A stretch of 64,000 bases of DNA from Tumebacillus sp. BK434 (GCF_004340785.1 NZ_SLXS01000008.1:62001-126000); one strand, 5' to 3'; shown: positions 35,891 through 45,950, counted from the stretch's first letter. Notes: generated from the sequence alone by a model not told the origin. Numbers and translations are program-made.

Positions 35891-36433
35891 TTGTCCGAAC
35901 AAGCATTGCAACTCAACCCGCAGCAAATTGCGGAGCTGTCTCTTGTAGACCTGGCGTACCAAGTACTGCGCACCACCAACAAGCCGTACCATTTTCGCGA
36001 TCTGATGGCGGAGCTGGCGCGTCTGAAAGGTCTCACCGAGGAGCAGGTGAACGAAGTGATCGCCCGCCTCTACACCGAGATCAACATCGACGGCCGCTTT
36101 GTTTGCATCGGCGCTAACGTGTGGGGTCTGAAGCGCTGGTACCCGACCGATAAAGCCGCTCCGGAGAAAGCTGCGACCGGCAAGAAGTTCGTCCGCAAAG
36201 ACATGGACGAAGACGACGACTTCTACGATGATGAAGACGATTCGTTCGAAGAGGAGATCGACGAGGACGACGCGTTTGGCGACTATGCCGAAGACGAAGA
36301 CGACCTCGATGCGGTCGCAGAAGACGGCGATGAGGAAGAAGCCGCTGACGAAGACTTCGAAGACGAAGAGCTCGAAGAGACGGACGAAGAGGAAGACCTC
36401 GATTCGTACGAAGAAGAAGAAGACGATTTTTAA
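35891..36433 (+). CDS. rpoE: RNA polymerase delta subunit
   Basis: Delta binds core RNA polymerase and speeds its recycling in Gram-positive bacteria. The 180-residue product has the folded N-terminal HARE-HTH domain (about 1-85; LYTEINIDGRFVCIGANVWGLKRWYP) and a long, disordered Asp/Glu tail (about 105-180). TTG 35891 is about nine bases after ggaaagga; GTG 35882 is too close. pyrG follows, as in B. subtilis. Confidence 0.93.
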   Translation: MSEQALQLNPQQIAELSLVDLAYQVLRTTNKPYHFRDLMAELARLKGLTEEQVNEVIARLYTEINIDGRFVCIGANVWGLKRWYPTDKAAPEKAATGKKFVRKDMDEDDDFYDDEDDSFEEEIDEDDAFGDYAEDEDDLDAVAEDGDEEEAADEDFEDEELEETDEEEDLDSYEEEEDDF

Positions 36434-36454
36434 TCCGTCCGATATAACGAACAA

Positions 36455-36487
36455 AGCCGCGAACCTGAAAAGGGCGCGGCTCTTTTT
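36455..36487 (+). terminator. Terminator of rpoE
   Basis: agccgcg / cgcggct form a 7-bp perfect stem, followed by cttttt. Confidence 0.8.
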
Positions 36488-36499
36488 GCTGATCCTCTA

Positions 36500-36528
36500 T
36501 TGACAACTGGGAAACGGAAGGCTAAGAT
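36500..36528 (+). promoter_or_regulatory. pyrG promoter
   Basis: TTGACA (36500-36505), 17 nt, TAAGAT (36523-36528). The 65-nt leader shows no terminator hairpin and no GGGC at the likely start, unlike the CTP-responsive attenuator of B. subtilis pyrG. Confidence 0.65.
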
Positions 36529-36586
36529 ACTAAAGGTATTTTAGGAAACGGATTGCAGAAACTATTTCTAACCACGCAGTACATAG

Positions 36587-38209
<1,623 letters not shown>

Positions 38210-38228
38210 AACGAACGGACTGGAAGAA

Positions 38229-38270
38229 AAAGAGCCGGTCTCCTGGATCTCAGGAGACCGGCTCTTTCAT
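38229..38270. terminator. Terminator of pyrG
   Basis: A 17-bp perfect stem (38229-38245 / 38251-38267) with a 5-nt loop is flanked by A-run and T-run, so it may act on both strands. Confidence 0.93.
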
Positions 38271-38429
38271 TTGGTGCCGCAGGGTCACGAGCAGTGTCGG
38301 ACTTTGCGGCTGAGTGCCGACCCCCAGATAGGACGGCGCTGTGAGCGGGCTGACAGCTTGGTGCACCGTTTCCGGCTCTACCAGCTGCTGCTTCATCGTG
38401 AAGCGCATAAGAAATGCGGGCATTTGCAT
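38250..38429 (-). CDS. Possible small gene opposite the pyrG terminator
   Basis: A 59-residue frame (MQMPAFLMRFTMKQQLV...) starts at an ATG after agggggaacgg and ends inside the pyrG terminator stem, as expected if that stem also serves this strand. It has no known motif. The rest of the pyrG-sinR gap (38430-38647) shows nothing recognisable. The call rests on start context and plausible codons only. Confidence 0.35.
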   Translation of the reverse strand: MQMPAFLMRFTMKQQLVEPETVHQAVSPLTAPSYLGVGTQPQSPTLLVTLRHQMKEPVS

Positions 38430-38647
38430 TGGCGTTCCGTTCCCCCTACCCCTGTTGAAACGTGCTTTCCTTTGCGAAACACCGGCTCTTTCGGCAGCCC
38501 GGCTGCCATCGTGAGGAGGACCCCACATCGTCCTCACCTAAGGCCCGAAGCTTTGTGTCCCATGCTTTCACATGGTTTACCTTTGACACTTGGCGGTACT
38601 ACCGTTACAGATTATGGAGATCGGCATTCCGATAGACCAAAAGAAGC

Positions 38648-38702
38648 AAAAAAACCGCTCCTTTTTGCCCAGAGCAAAGACAGGCAAAATGAAACGGTTC
38701 TG
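38648..38702 (-). terminator. Terminator of the sinR-like gene
   Basis: On the minus strand an extended stem (aaccg...ttttgcc paired with gggcaaaa...cggtt) is followed by seven T. Confidence 0.75.
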
Positions 38703-38704
38703 CA

Positions 38705-39082
38705 TCAATCGCCGGAAGCTTGGATGGCTTTCCAGCGGGCATATTCGATAAATTCCTGAAATTGCTCTTTGGTCAAGCCGCTCGCCGCCGCCTGCTGAGT
38801 CAATTGCAGCCAGCCGAGATCGAGCTGTTTGACCAGCTCCACCATCTCCGGCGCCAGCTCGCTGGCCAGCATCTCGGCGGTGGTGTAGCTTTTATCTAAA
38901 AAGAACTCGGTCGGCACTTCCAGCACCAACGCGATCTTGTCAATAAACTGGATCGATGGATTGTCACGGACACCGCGCTCGATGTCGCTCAGGTAGCTCT
39001 TCGCACAATCGGCACGCTGGGCCAACTCGCCAAGGCTCATCCCCTTCTCTTTCCGAAGCTGTCGTATCTTCGCCCCGAGCAA
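38705..39082 (-). CDS. sinR: SinR-like transcriptional repressor
   Basis: The 125-residue product has an N-terminal XRE helix-turn-helix (about 1-65; GMSLGELAQRADCAKSYLSDIERG) and a C-terminal Sin-type oligomerisation helix pair (SGLTKEQFQEFIEYARWKA), the organisation of B. subtilis SinR, which represses matrix genes. TTG 39082 follows aaggagg. It is divergent from a TapA/SipW/TasA-like cluster, and direct repeats lie between, so it probably controls that cluster. No SinI-like gene was seen next to it. Confidence 0.85.
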   Translation of the reverse strand: MLGAKIRQLRKEKGMSLGELAQRADCAKSYLSDIERGVRDNPSIQFIDKIALVLEVPTEFFLDKSYTTAEMLASELAPEMVELVKQLDLGWLQLTQQAAASGLTKEQFQEFIEYARWKAIQASGD

Positions 39083-39243
39083 TGGTCTCCCTCCTTCTCT
39101 TCCTGCAACTCTATTTTTGCCACTCTTTCCATTTTAGCAAACCTGCACGCGAACGGTAAATATGTATGACTAGTAGTATCCTATGTCGGGTTCTATAAGT
39201 ATAGTCCAGCGACGTTAATTAAATCCTTAAGAATCAGGGGTAG

Positions 39244-39323
39244 TTTGTTCGATATAACGTTTCGAACTACGCATAATCGCGAGAATAGCGTCGATATATA
39301 GGTCTTTGTTCGTTATATAGGTC
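39244..39323. promoter_or_regulatory. Repeated sites between sinR and the matrix-like operon
   Basis: TTTGTTCG occurs at 39244 and 39305, each followed by an A/T-rich ATA element. GTTCG-N11-CGAAC (39247-39267) is an inverted repeat. TCGATATATAGGTC (39291-39304) and TCGTTATATAGGTC (39310-39323) repeat with 19-bp spacing. GTTC cores recall the SinR box GTTCTyT. Operator function is inferred; the rest of 39083-39388 shows nothing else. Confidence 0.4.
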
Positions 39324-39388
39324 ATAAGGTAGTCGTGTAAGACGACAGCGAGGCTGAGAGATGAAGGGGGGTGAACGTCATCGAGTCG

Positions 39389-39829
39389 ATGTCTAGAGAA
39401 GAAACGCGTTTGAAACGCGGCAGGCGTCAGCGCAAAGAGCGGCGCCAACAGTGGGGGCTCCTCACCGTTACCGCGCTGACCGCATTTTCGACGACGATCC
39501 TCGTCGGGCATGAAAATACGCGGGTGACCCATTCGCTGTTCGCCGCAGAAGTCGCCAACGCTTCGACCGTCGGCGCTGCTGCCGATTTTTGCGCGGAAGA
39601 GAGGCACCGCAACGGCGACAAGCACAAGCCGCACCCGCCCGGGAACGGATATGGACACTGCAAGCCGCATGACAACAACGGCGGAGGCAATGGCAACGGC
39701 AGTTCGGTCACGGAAGAGATTCCCGTCCCGCAGCCGGAAGAGAGCAGCTCGCCGGCACAGCAATCCTCGATGTCGGCACCTGCTGACGTGCTGCTGCAAC
39801 ACTCCACACCGCCTCCTGCTCTGGCTTAA
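39389..39829 (+). CDS. TapA-like accessory protein with SipW-type signal sequence
   Basis: The 146-residue product has a very basic N-terminus (RLKRGRRQRKERRQQ), one hydrophobic segment (about 22-40) and then HSLFAAEVANAS, like the region after cleavage in SipW-processed proteins. The mature part is His/Pro/Gly/Asn-rich with two cysteines about 21 residues apart and a Ser/Pro/Glu tail. Position before sipW and tasA-like genes resembles tapA. ATG 39389 is used; GTG 39371 abuts agggggg and is an alternative start. Similarity to TapA is by layout only. Confidence 0.6.
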   Translation: MSREETRLKRGRRQRKERRQQWGLLTVTALTAFSTTILVGHENTRVTHSLFAAEVANASTVGAAADFCAEERHRNGDKHKPHPPGNGYGHCKPHDNNGGGNGNGSSVTEEIPVPQPEESSSPAQQSSMSAPADVLLQHSTPPPALA

Positions 39830-39850
39830 TCACACTCAAGGAGGACTGTT

Positions 39851-40462
39851 ATGAAAAAGGCAATGAACATCACAGGGAAAATCATCTCCGGCTTCCTGAT
39901 CGTCGTGCTCTGCTGCAACCTGTATTTTGTGCTCTCTTCGAAGATTACCGGGGGCGAACCGAAAGTGTTCGGCCACACGCTGATGAAAGTGCTCTCCGGC
40001 TCGATGAGCCCGGTGTTTGAGACGGGAGATCTGATCGCCGTCAAACCGGGCGACTTGCAAACGAAATACAACGTCGGCGACGTGATCACCTTCCGTTCGA
40101 CCGAAAACGCTTCGGTCATCATCACCCACCGCATTCTCGAAGTGAAGACCGAGGACAGCTTCCCGGTCTATGTGACCAAAGGTGACGCCAACGCAGCGGC
40201 CGATCCAGACCCGGTGCGCCAGGCGCAAGTGATCGGTATCTACGCCAACTTCCACATTCCGCTGCTCGGTCAGTTTTTCGACTGGGTGACATCGAAACTG
40301 GGCCTTGCCATCATGCTGATCATTCCCGGTCTCCTGTTGATCGCCGGTCCGATCGTCGCCCTGGTCCGCGAGCTGATGAAAAAGGAGCCGGAACAAAAGC
40401 TGGAGTCACAGGTCGCCGCAGCTGTCGAAACGGAAGCGGAACGCACAACATCGAACGCGTAA
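39851..40462 (+). CDS. sipW: ER-type signal peptidase SipW
   Basis: SipW cleaves the signal sequences of TasA-family proteins. The 203-residue product has an N-terminal membrane helix (about 11-29), the catalytic Ser51 in LSGSMSPVF and His93 in ITHRI (Ser-His dyad of the archaeal/ER type rather than Ser-Lys), and a C-terminal helix (about 151-175) with a charged tail. The start follows aaggagga. It is 21 bp after the TapA-like gene. Confidence 0.93.
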   Translation: MKKAMNITGKIISGFLIVVLCCNLYFVLSSKITGGEPKVFGHTLMKVLSGSMSPVFETGDLIAVKPGDLQTKYNVGDVITFRSTENASVIITHRILEVKTEDSFPVYVTKGDANAAADPDPVRQAQVIGIYANFHIPLLGQFFDWVTSKLGLAIMLIIPGLLLIAGPIVALVRELMKKEPEQKLESQVAAAVETEAERTTSNA

Positions 40463-40565
40463 ATCGTTTTCTCCGTCTGCAACAAGGGGTAGGGGGATAG
40501 CGCCTTCGCTGACAGATAGGGAAACCAACCATATATCGCTGTCTATATAAAGGAGGAAGTAATTC

Positions 40566-41081
40566 ATGAAAAAGAAGATCGCATTGGCCATGGTCACCAC
40601 CGCACTGGGGGCAACGCTGGTCGGCGCAGGCTCCTTCGCGCTGTTCACCGCGGAGACCACAAATACCGGCAACAACTTCACCGCCGGTACTTTGACCCTG
40701 CAAGACCTGTCCGGCGGCCCGATCGCTTCACAAGCGGTCAACTTCGGCAACCTGGCTCCCGGCGACAACGGCGTGGTGAAGATGACGGTGAAAAACAACG
40801 GCTCGCTCGATGCCTGGGTACGGATCAACCAGACCGCTTCCAACGCTTCCCGCACCGGTGATCTGTTCGGCGGCGCAACGCCGCTGCAACTCATTTGGGA
40901 TGCAAAAGTCGTCAAAGTTCCGGCCGGCGGCACCACCACGTTCGACGTCGGCTACCTCTTCCCGCTGGCGGCCGACAACTCTTACCAAGGCGACACCGGT
41001 TCGTTCCATGTTGTCGTGCAGGCGGTGCAAGCGCGCAACAACACCAACGCGGCGAACAACGGCCCGATCGCTTGGAACTAA
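40566..41081 (+). CDS. TasA/camelysin-family fibre protein
   Basis: TasA and CalY form extracellular amyloid-like fibres in Bacillus biofilms. The 171-residue product has a signal sequence followed by FALFTAETTNTGNNFTAGTLTL, the diagnostic camelysin/TasA start, and NLAPGDNGVVKMTVKNNGSLDAWV, the conserved beta-sandwich segment. It is shorter than B. subtilis TasA (261) and near CalY size. The start follows aaaggagg. Confidence 0.9.
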   Translation: MKKKIALAMVTTALGATLVGAGSFALFTAETTNTGNNFTAGTLTLQDLSGGPIASQAVNFGNLAPGDNGVVKMTVKNNGSLDAWVRINQTASNASRTGDLFGGATPLQLIWDAKVVKVPAGGTTTFDVGYLFPLAADNSYQGDTGSFHVVVQAVQARNNTNAANNGPIAWN

Positions 41082-41130
41082 GCATGACCTATTTCCTGCT
41101 TGATACGCAATGGAGAGGAGCCTGCAGCAC

Positions 41131-42015
41131 ATGAAAAAGAAAAGATTGGCGATGCTCGCCCTGTCTGGCGTCATCGCAACATCACTTGTGGTCGGCGGTG
41201 CGACCTACGCGCTGTTCACCGCTTCTGTCACCAATGAAAACAACGTGCAGGCCGGGACGGTGATCATCACGTCGCATCGCGATGATGTCCCGAACGTGGG
41301 GCCGATGTTCTATACGAAATCGGTCGCCGGCCAAGTCGGCGCGATGCCGACCGGCGAGTGGGCGCCGGGCGACAAGCACACCCGCGGCCTGTTCCTCGAA
41401 AACACGGGGACGCTGGGCGCGAAGCTGAGAACGCTGACCGTCCTGCCGACCAACTCCGCTTCGCTGCCGGTCACGGCCGCCTCGACCGGCGCCGACCTGC
41501 AGGCGTACAATGACGCGATCCTGTTCGCCAAACAGTCGCGCGTGAAGATCTGGGAAGTGAAAGAATACGACCCGACCCGCGGTCTCGTTCCGTTCACCCG
41601 CATGGACGGCACCGACATGGACCTCGTGATGGACATCATCAACGAAGGGTACAAAATCTGGCGTGACGCCAACCCGGCGGCCGACCTTGAACGCCAGGAA
41701 GAGGTGGCGCGCCTGCTCAACGCGGTCAACGCCTACCTGATGGAACAGCTGAACGACCGCAGCGGCAGCGGGAACACCCGCCTGTTCAACGTCGTCAAAA
41801 TGTACGACCAGCCGCTGATCAACTTCGTCAACATGCCGTTTAACGCAGATCCGTTTACCATCCGGCTGCAGCCGCAGGAAGCGACCCTGCTGGCGTACAC
41901 GGTGGAGATGGGCTTGCGTCCGCCAGCAGGTTCGGGTATCGACCCCAACTCGTTCCAGGGCAAATCGGTCTTCTTCACCTTTGGCTCCAAGTGGGAGCAG
42001 TCCGCCCACAACTAA
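41131..42015 (+). CDS. Second, larger TasA-family protein
   Basis: The 294-residue product again has a SipW-type signal region (TYALFTASVTNENNVQAGTVII) and WAPGDKHTRGLFLENTGTLGAKLR, followed by a longer helical insertion (about 120-200, RQEEVARLLNAVNAYLMEQLND) before the last strands. That insertion distinguishes it from the preceding gene and may change fibre packing. ATG 41131 follows gaggag. It is probably a second matrix subunit. Confidence 0.88.
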   Translation: MKKKRLAMLALSGVIATSLVVGGATYALFTASVTNENNVQAGTVIITSHRDDVPNVGPMFYTKSVAGQVGAMPTGEWAPGDKHTRGLFLENTGTLGAKLRTLTVLPTNSASLPVTAASTGADLQAYNDAILFAKQSRVKIWEVKEYDPTRGLVPFTRMDGTDMDLVMDIINEGYKIWRDANPAADLERQEEVARLLNAVNAYLMEQLNDRSGSGNTRLFNVVKMYDQPLINFVNMPFNADPFTIRLQPQEATLLAYTVEMGLRPPAGSGIDPNSFQGKSVFFTFGSKWEQSAHN

Positions 42016-42131
42016 CCGGCAGTGAAGTTCCCCACCCCCGTTTTCGATAACGGCTGAGACTGCGGCAGGAAGTTGTCGCAGTCTCAAGTCGTGCCAGAGG
42101 CGGGAAAGGGGGCGGAGGAGGTGAAGGAGAC

Positions 42132-43133
42132 GTGAGGAGCAGGAATCTGCGCAAGCTGCAGTTCGTGGCCGGGTTGGTGCTGCTCGTGGCGATGCTGCTC
42201 GCCGGCGGGACGTTCGCTTTGGCGAGCTTGTCCCAAGCGGCGGACGTGCCGGTGCGGGAGATGGGGACGCTGGCGGTCGACGTGTCGGCCGGGCCGATTT
42301 TTGCCGGGGCGCAGCTGGTCGGCAATCTGGCGCCGGGCGATGGGGAAAAAGGGGCGCTGACCGTCAAAAACACAGGCGTGCACGAGGTGCGCGTCTATCT
42401 CCGCCACGAGCTGGAAGGGGCGATGTTTCAGCGTTTTGCCGGGGATGACCATCCGCTGCAAGTCTCGTATGCGATCCAGGTTCACAATCGATTCGGGCTG
42501 CCGGTCGGCGCGAAGATCGAAGTGCCGGTCTTTTCGGCCGATCAGACGTCGCCGAGCTTTCTGCTGCAGCGCAATCAATATGCGGAGATCATCTATACCT
42601 ATGCCATGCCGATCGATGCAGGCAACAGCTATCAAGGTGCAACAGGGCAGATGGACGTGACGGTGTTCACCCGCGCCATCGAAGATCCGCCGCCGACGTG
42701 TGAGCAGCTAGGAAATTGCCCGCCGCCGACGTGTGAAGAGCTAGGAAATTGCCCGCCGCCGACGTGTGAAGAGCTAGGAAATTGCCCGCCGCCGACGTGT
42801 GAAGAGCTAGGAAATTGCCCGCCGCCGACGTGCGAGCAGCTAGGAAATTGCCCGCCGCCGACTTGTGAAGAACTGGGCAACTGCCCGCCGCCGACGTGTG
42901 AAGAGCTGGGCAATTGCCCGCCTCCAACCTGCGAGGAGCTGGGCAACTGTCCGCCTGCTCCTACGGACCCTGAGCCGGAACCGCCGCAAGGTCCTCCATC
43001 ACCAGGCCAGATCCCCGGTGGCACCGATCCGGAGACCGGGGTAGCGGTGATTGGGACGGCGCTGCAGGGCGCGGCCATGCTGCTCGCGGGCGGCCTGCTG
43101 ATCGTGCTGGCAAGACGCAAGAGGAAGCAGTAG
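42132..43133 (+). CDS. Camelysin-like surface protein with cysteine repeats and a sorting signal
   Basis: The 333-residue product has a signal region, a TasA-like domain (about 25-180; NLAPGDGEKGALTVKNTG), eight tandem 11-residue repeats PPPTCE(E/Q)LGNC (about residues 186-273, 16 Cys), a Pro-rich linker and a C-terminal sorting-type signal: DPETG at about 299-303, a hydrophobic helix and RRKRKQ. It differs from classical LPxTG only at the first position. A sortase gene begins one base after its stop. Wall anchoring is inferred. GTG 42132 follows ggaggaggtgaagg. Confidence 0.85.
   Translation: MRSRNLRKLQFVAGLVLLVAMLLAGGTFALASLSQAADVPVREMGTLAVDVSAGPIFAGAQLVGNLAPGDGEKGALTVKNTGVHEVRVYLRHELEGAMFQRFAGDDHPLQVSYAIQVHNRFGLPVGAKIEVPVFSADQTSPSFLLQRNQYAEIIYTYAMPIDAGNSYQGATGQMDVTVFTRAIEDPPPTCEQLGNCPPPTCEELGNCPPPTCEELGNCPPPTCEELGNCPPPTCEQLGNCPPPTCEELGNCPPPTCEELGNCPPPTCEELGNCPPAPTDPEPEPPQGPPSPGQIPGGTDPETGVAVIGTALQGAAMLLAGGLLIVLARRKRKQ
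42687..42950 (+). repeat. Eight coding 33-bp tandem repeats
   Basis: Each unit encodes PPPTCE(E/Q)LGNC. The first five are almost identical in DNA; the last three differ mainly at synonymous sites (for example ctaggaaattgc against ctgggcaactgc), showing selection on the protein sequence. The two Cys lie six apart in each unit. Confidence 0.92.
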
Positions 43134-43754
43134 ATGCGGAGGCAGCGCATCCTCACCATCTGCGGCATCGTCTTGCTGCTGGCCGGCGTGATCTGGACGC
43201 TCCGCATCCCGTACTATTTTCACCGTTCGGACGCGGTCGGCGGCGACCTGCTGGAACAGGCCCGGGCGGTCGTCTCCACCGCGCCGAAAGAAGTCCCGCA
43301 AACGGCGCCGCAAGACGCCGCCGCCCTGCAGCCGCCCGCTCGCGCACCACAAGCGGAGCCAACCGCACCGTTTGGCGTTCTGCAGATCCCCGCCCTGAAG
43401 CTGCAGGCGCCGATCGTCGCAGGCACTGCGGAGCGGCAGATCTCCGTCGCGGTCGGCCACTTCACCGGCAGCGCAGCGCCGGGCACGTCCGGGACCGCTC
43501 TGCTCGCCGCGCACAATGCCACGTGGTTTCGCCACCTTGACCGCCTGCAGCGCGGCGACACCGTGCTCGTCTCCACCGCGGACGGCACATACAGCTATGA
43601 AGTGACCGAAGCGCGGATCGTGCATGTCGACGACGGCGTGACGAAGACCCGCGGACCCGGCCTGGTGCTGGAAAGCTGCTATCCGCTCGACGCGCTGCGC
43701 CAGACCGACTATCGCTATCTCGTCTACGCCACCGCAAAAAAGCCGGGAGCATGA
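43134..43754 (+). CDS. Class D-like sortase
   Basis: Sortases cleave sorting signals and join proteins to cell-wall or pilus acceptors. The 206-residue product has an N-terminal membrane anchor (about 5-22) and the catalytic triad His127 (AAHNATW), Cys182 (LESCYP) and Arg194 (TDYRYLV). Length and the single N-terminal anchor fit class D. The ATG abuts the stop of the cysteine-repeat gene, so that protein is its likely substrate. Confidence 0.88.
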   Translation: MRRQRILTICGIVLLLAGVIWTLRIPYYFHRSDAVGGDLLEQARAVVSTAPKEVPQTAPQDAAALQPPARAPQAEPTAPFGVLQIPALKLQAPIVAGTAERQISVAVGHFTGSAAPGTSGTALLAAHNATWFRHLDRLQRGDTVLVSTADGTYSYEVTEARIVHVDDGVTKTRGPGLVLESCYPLDALRQTDYRYLVYATAKKPGA

Positions 43755-43766
43755 GCTCCCGGCTTT
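43739..43766. terminator. Terminator between sortase and 5'-nucleotidase genes
   Basis: A 12-bp perfect stem (aaagccgggagc / gctcccggcttt) with a 4-nt loop containing the sortase stop codon can serve both convergent genes. Confidence 0.85.
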
Positions 43767-43781
43767 CTGTTTGCGCAAGAA

Positions 43782-45935
43782 TTACTTGTTCTCCAGGTCG
43801 GTGCGGATGTCGCGGCCGTCCGGAGCGATGTTCAGTTGTTTGCCTTCTGCATGCAGCGCTTTGATTTCTGCGATCCAAGCGTCGAGCAGCACGTCGCCCA
43901 ACTGCCAGTCCTTCACTTCGCCGAATACGACGTAGCCGTCGCCGGTGCCGGTTGCCATGAAGTCGTTGGTGGTGACTTTAAAGGTGCGGTCGGTGTTGTA
44001 TTTGCCGTCCACGTAGACCGGAGTGCCGTCGAGCAGGGTGATCTTGGTCACCATGTCGCCTTTCGCACGGGTGCCGTCCCATTCTACGTTCAGGCCGGAC
44101 CATTGGGTCGCGATCACACCGGAGTATTTGTCCGGTACGTCAACGGCGCGCTTGACTTGCTCAGCGGTCATCACGCCGGTCATGTTGGTGTTGCCAAACG
44201 GCAGCACAGCGAACATTTCGCCGTAGGTCATCTCGCCTGCTTCCACATCGGCACGGATGCCGCCTGCGTTGGTGAAGGCGACGTCAGCGCCGGTCGATTT
44301 GCGCATTGCGTCGGTGATCGTCATGCCGAGCGCGGTCACGCCGTCGCGGTCTTGGTTGCCGTTTTTCGCCATGCGGAACGATTTGCGGGACAGGTTGGTC
44401 GCGGTCACGCCTTGCACTTCCGCTTCCTTCACTTTCACTTGGTCTTTGTAGCCCTTGACGATCGCTTTGACTTCTGCGTCGCCGGTGGTCAGGTTGGTGT
44501 ACGTTTCAAGCAGGCCGGCGTTGGAGGACACGACGTCTTTGGTGGTCTTGTCCACGAACAGCTGGATGTGGCCGAGCGCCCAAGTCCACTGGGAAGCTTC
44601 CACCACCGGAATGCCGTTGACGATGCCAGCTACGCGCTGGTGGGAGTGGCCGCCGACGATCGCGTCGATCGCGCCGTTGCCGGTGCCGTTCGCGAGGTCG
44701 ACCAGTTCGCCCACGATCTCTTTCGTCGCTGCTGCTTGCTCGCCCGGCAGGTGAGAGGTGACGACGATCACGTCGACGCCTTTTGCTTTCAGCTCAGCCG
44801 ACAGTTGTTTCGCGATCGGAGCCGGGTCCGGGAAGGACAGGCCGGTGATGTTGGTCGACTTGGTGGTCGTTGCGGTCTGCGGGGTGGAGAAGCCGATCAC
44901 GCCGACTTTCACGCCGCCTTTGTCGAGGATCACGTACGGCTTGGTCCAGTCGACCAGCTTGCCGGTCGCATCATCGATCACGTTCGCCGAGATGATCGGA
45001 ACCTTGGAGTTGTTGATGTTGTTGATCAGCACGTCGCGGCCGAAGTCGAACTCGTGGTTGCCGATCGCCATCGCGTCATACTTGATGTCTTCCATCGACT
45101 TGATGACCGATTCGCCGTTGAACAGGTTGGAGATCAAAGTGCCTTGCCAAGCGTCGCCGCCGTCGACGACGATCGTGCCTTTCGGGTTGACGGAGCGGAA
45201 GTCGTTGACGATGCCGCCGATCGTTTCCATGCCGCCTTGGTCTTTTTGCTTGTTCTTGTCAAACTGCACTTCGATGTTGCCGTGGATGTCGTTGGTGGAC
45301 AGGATGTCCAGCACGTCGAACAGCAGGTATTTGAGCGCTTTTGCCGCTTCGCCGCGGGTCATCGGTTCGGTCGGGTTGAAGTTGCCTTCCGCGTTCGGAG
45401 CGAACACGCCGGCGATGGTGGTTTGCGCCACGAACGGTTTTGCCCAGTTGGCGACATTGTCTTTATCTTTGAAATAGTTGAGGACGTTTTGGTTGACGGT
45501 CGGAATCTTGCCGCCGTTCATCGAGGCGCCGATGATCACCGCCATCTCTTGGCGGGTCACGGTGCGGTTCGGTTCGAACTTGCCGTTGCCAACGCCGGAG
45601 ATCAGACCTGCAGCCACTGCGTTTTCAACGATCTGGGACTGCCATTGAGCGAGGTCGTTAAAGGAAGACTTTTTCACTTTCACGTTTTGCAGGGCGAGCG
45701 CTTTGTTGATCATCGCGACCAGCTCGGCACGGGTGACATATTTTTCTGCTTTCAGATCGGTGGTGCCCGGATAGCCGACGATTGCACCTTTCATTTGAGC
45801 GAGTTGGATGTCAGATTTTGCAGCCGGTGCTGCGGTGGTGACAGCTTCTTCTGCCATCACTTGCGGAGCAGCCAGAGTTGCGAACAGCGATGCGACAACA
45901 GCCATCGCGCCAAACTTAAATGTATTCTTCTTCAT
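43782..45935 (-). CDS. S-layer-anchored 5'-nucleotidase/phosphoesterase
   Basis: The 717-residue secreted protein has a signal peptide cut near VMA (residue 28), three SLH domains (about 40-205) for binding pyruvylated wall polymer, a metallophosphoesterase domain (STNDIHGN about 213-220, GGDAWQGT, GNHEFDFG, VVTSHLPGE, GGHSHQ) and a C-terminal 5'-nucleotidase domain (TNAGGIRADVEAGEMTYGE). It probably hydrolyses extracellular nucleotides for phosphate and nucleoside uptake. SLH domains placed before the enzyme imply that the organism has an S-layer. The start follows aggggg at longer than usual spacing. Confidence 0.93.
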   Translation of the reverse strand: MKKNTFKFGAMAVVASLFATLAAPQVMAEEAVTTAAPAAKSDIQLAQMKGAIVGYPGTTDLKAEKYVTRAELVAMINKALALQNVKVKKSSFNDLAQWQSQIVENAVAAGLISGVGNGKFEPNRTVTRQEMAVIIGASMNGGKIPTVNQNVLNYFKDKDNVANWAKPFVAQTTIAGVFAPNAEGNFNPTEPMTRGEAAKALKYLLFDVLDILSTNDIHGNIEVQFDKNKQKDQGGMETIGGIVNDFRSVNPKGTIVVDGGDAWQGTLISNLFNGESVIKSMEDIKYDAMAIGNHEFDFGRDVLINNINNSKVPIISANVIDDATGKLVDWTKPYVILDKGGVKVGVIGFSTPQTATTTKSTNITGLSFPDPAPIAKQLSAELKAKGVDVIVVTSHLPGEQAAATKEIVGELVDLANGTGNGAIDAIVGGHSHQRVAGIVNGIPVVEASQWTWALGHIQLFVDKTTKDVVSSNAGLLETYTNLTTGDAEVKAIVKGYKDQVKVKEAEVQGVTATNLSRKSFRMAKNGNQDRDGVTALGMTITDAMRKSTGADVAFTNAGGIRADVEAGEMTYGEMFAVLPFGNTNMTGVMTAEQVKRAVDVPDKYSGVIATQWSGLNVEWDGTRAKGDMVTKITLLDGTPVYVDGKYNTDRTFKVTTNDFMATGTGDGYVVFGEVKDWQLGDVLLDAWIAEIKALHAEGKQLNIAPDGRDIRTDLENK

Positions 45936-45950
45936 AGCGAAATGTGTCCC

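Noticed and set aside
42687-42950. Regular 33-bp repeats considered as a CRISPR array
   Set aside because: The repeats are contiguous with no spacers and are in frame within a coding sequence.
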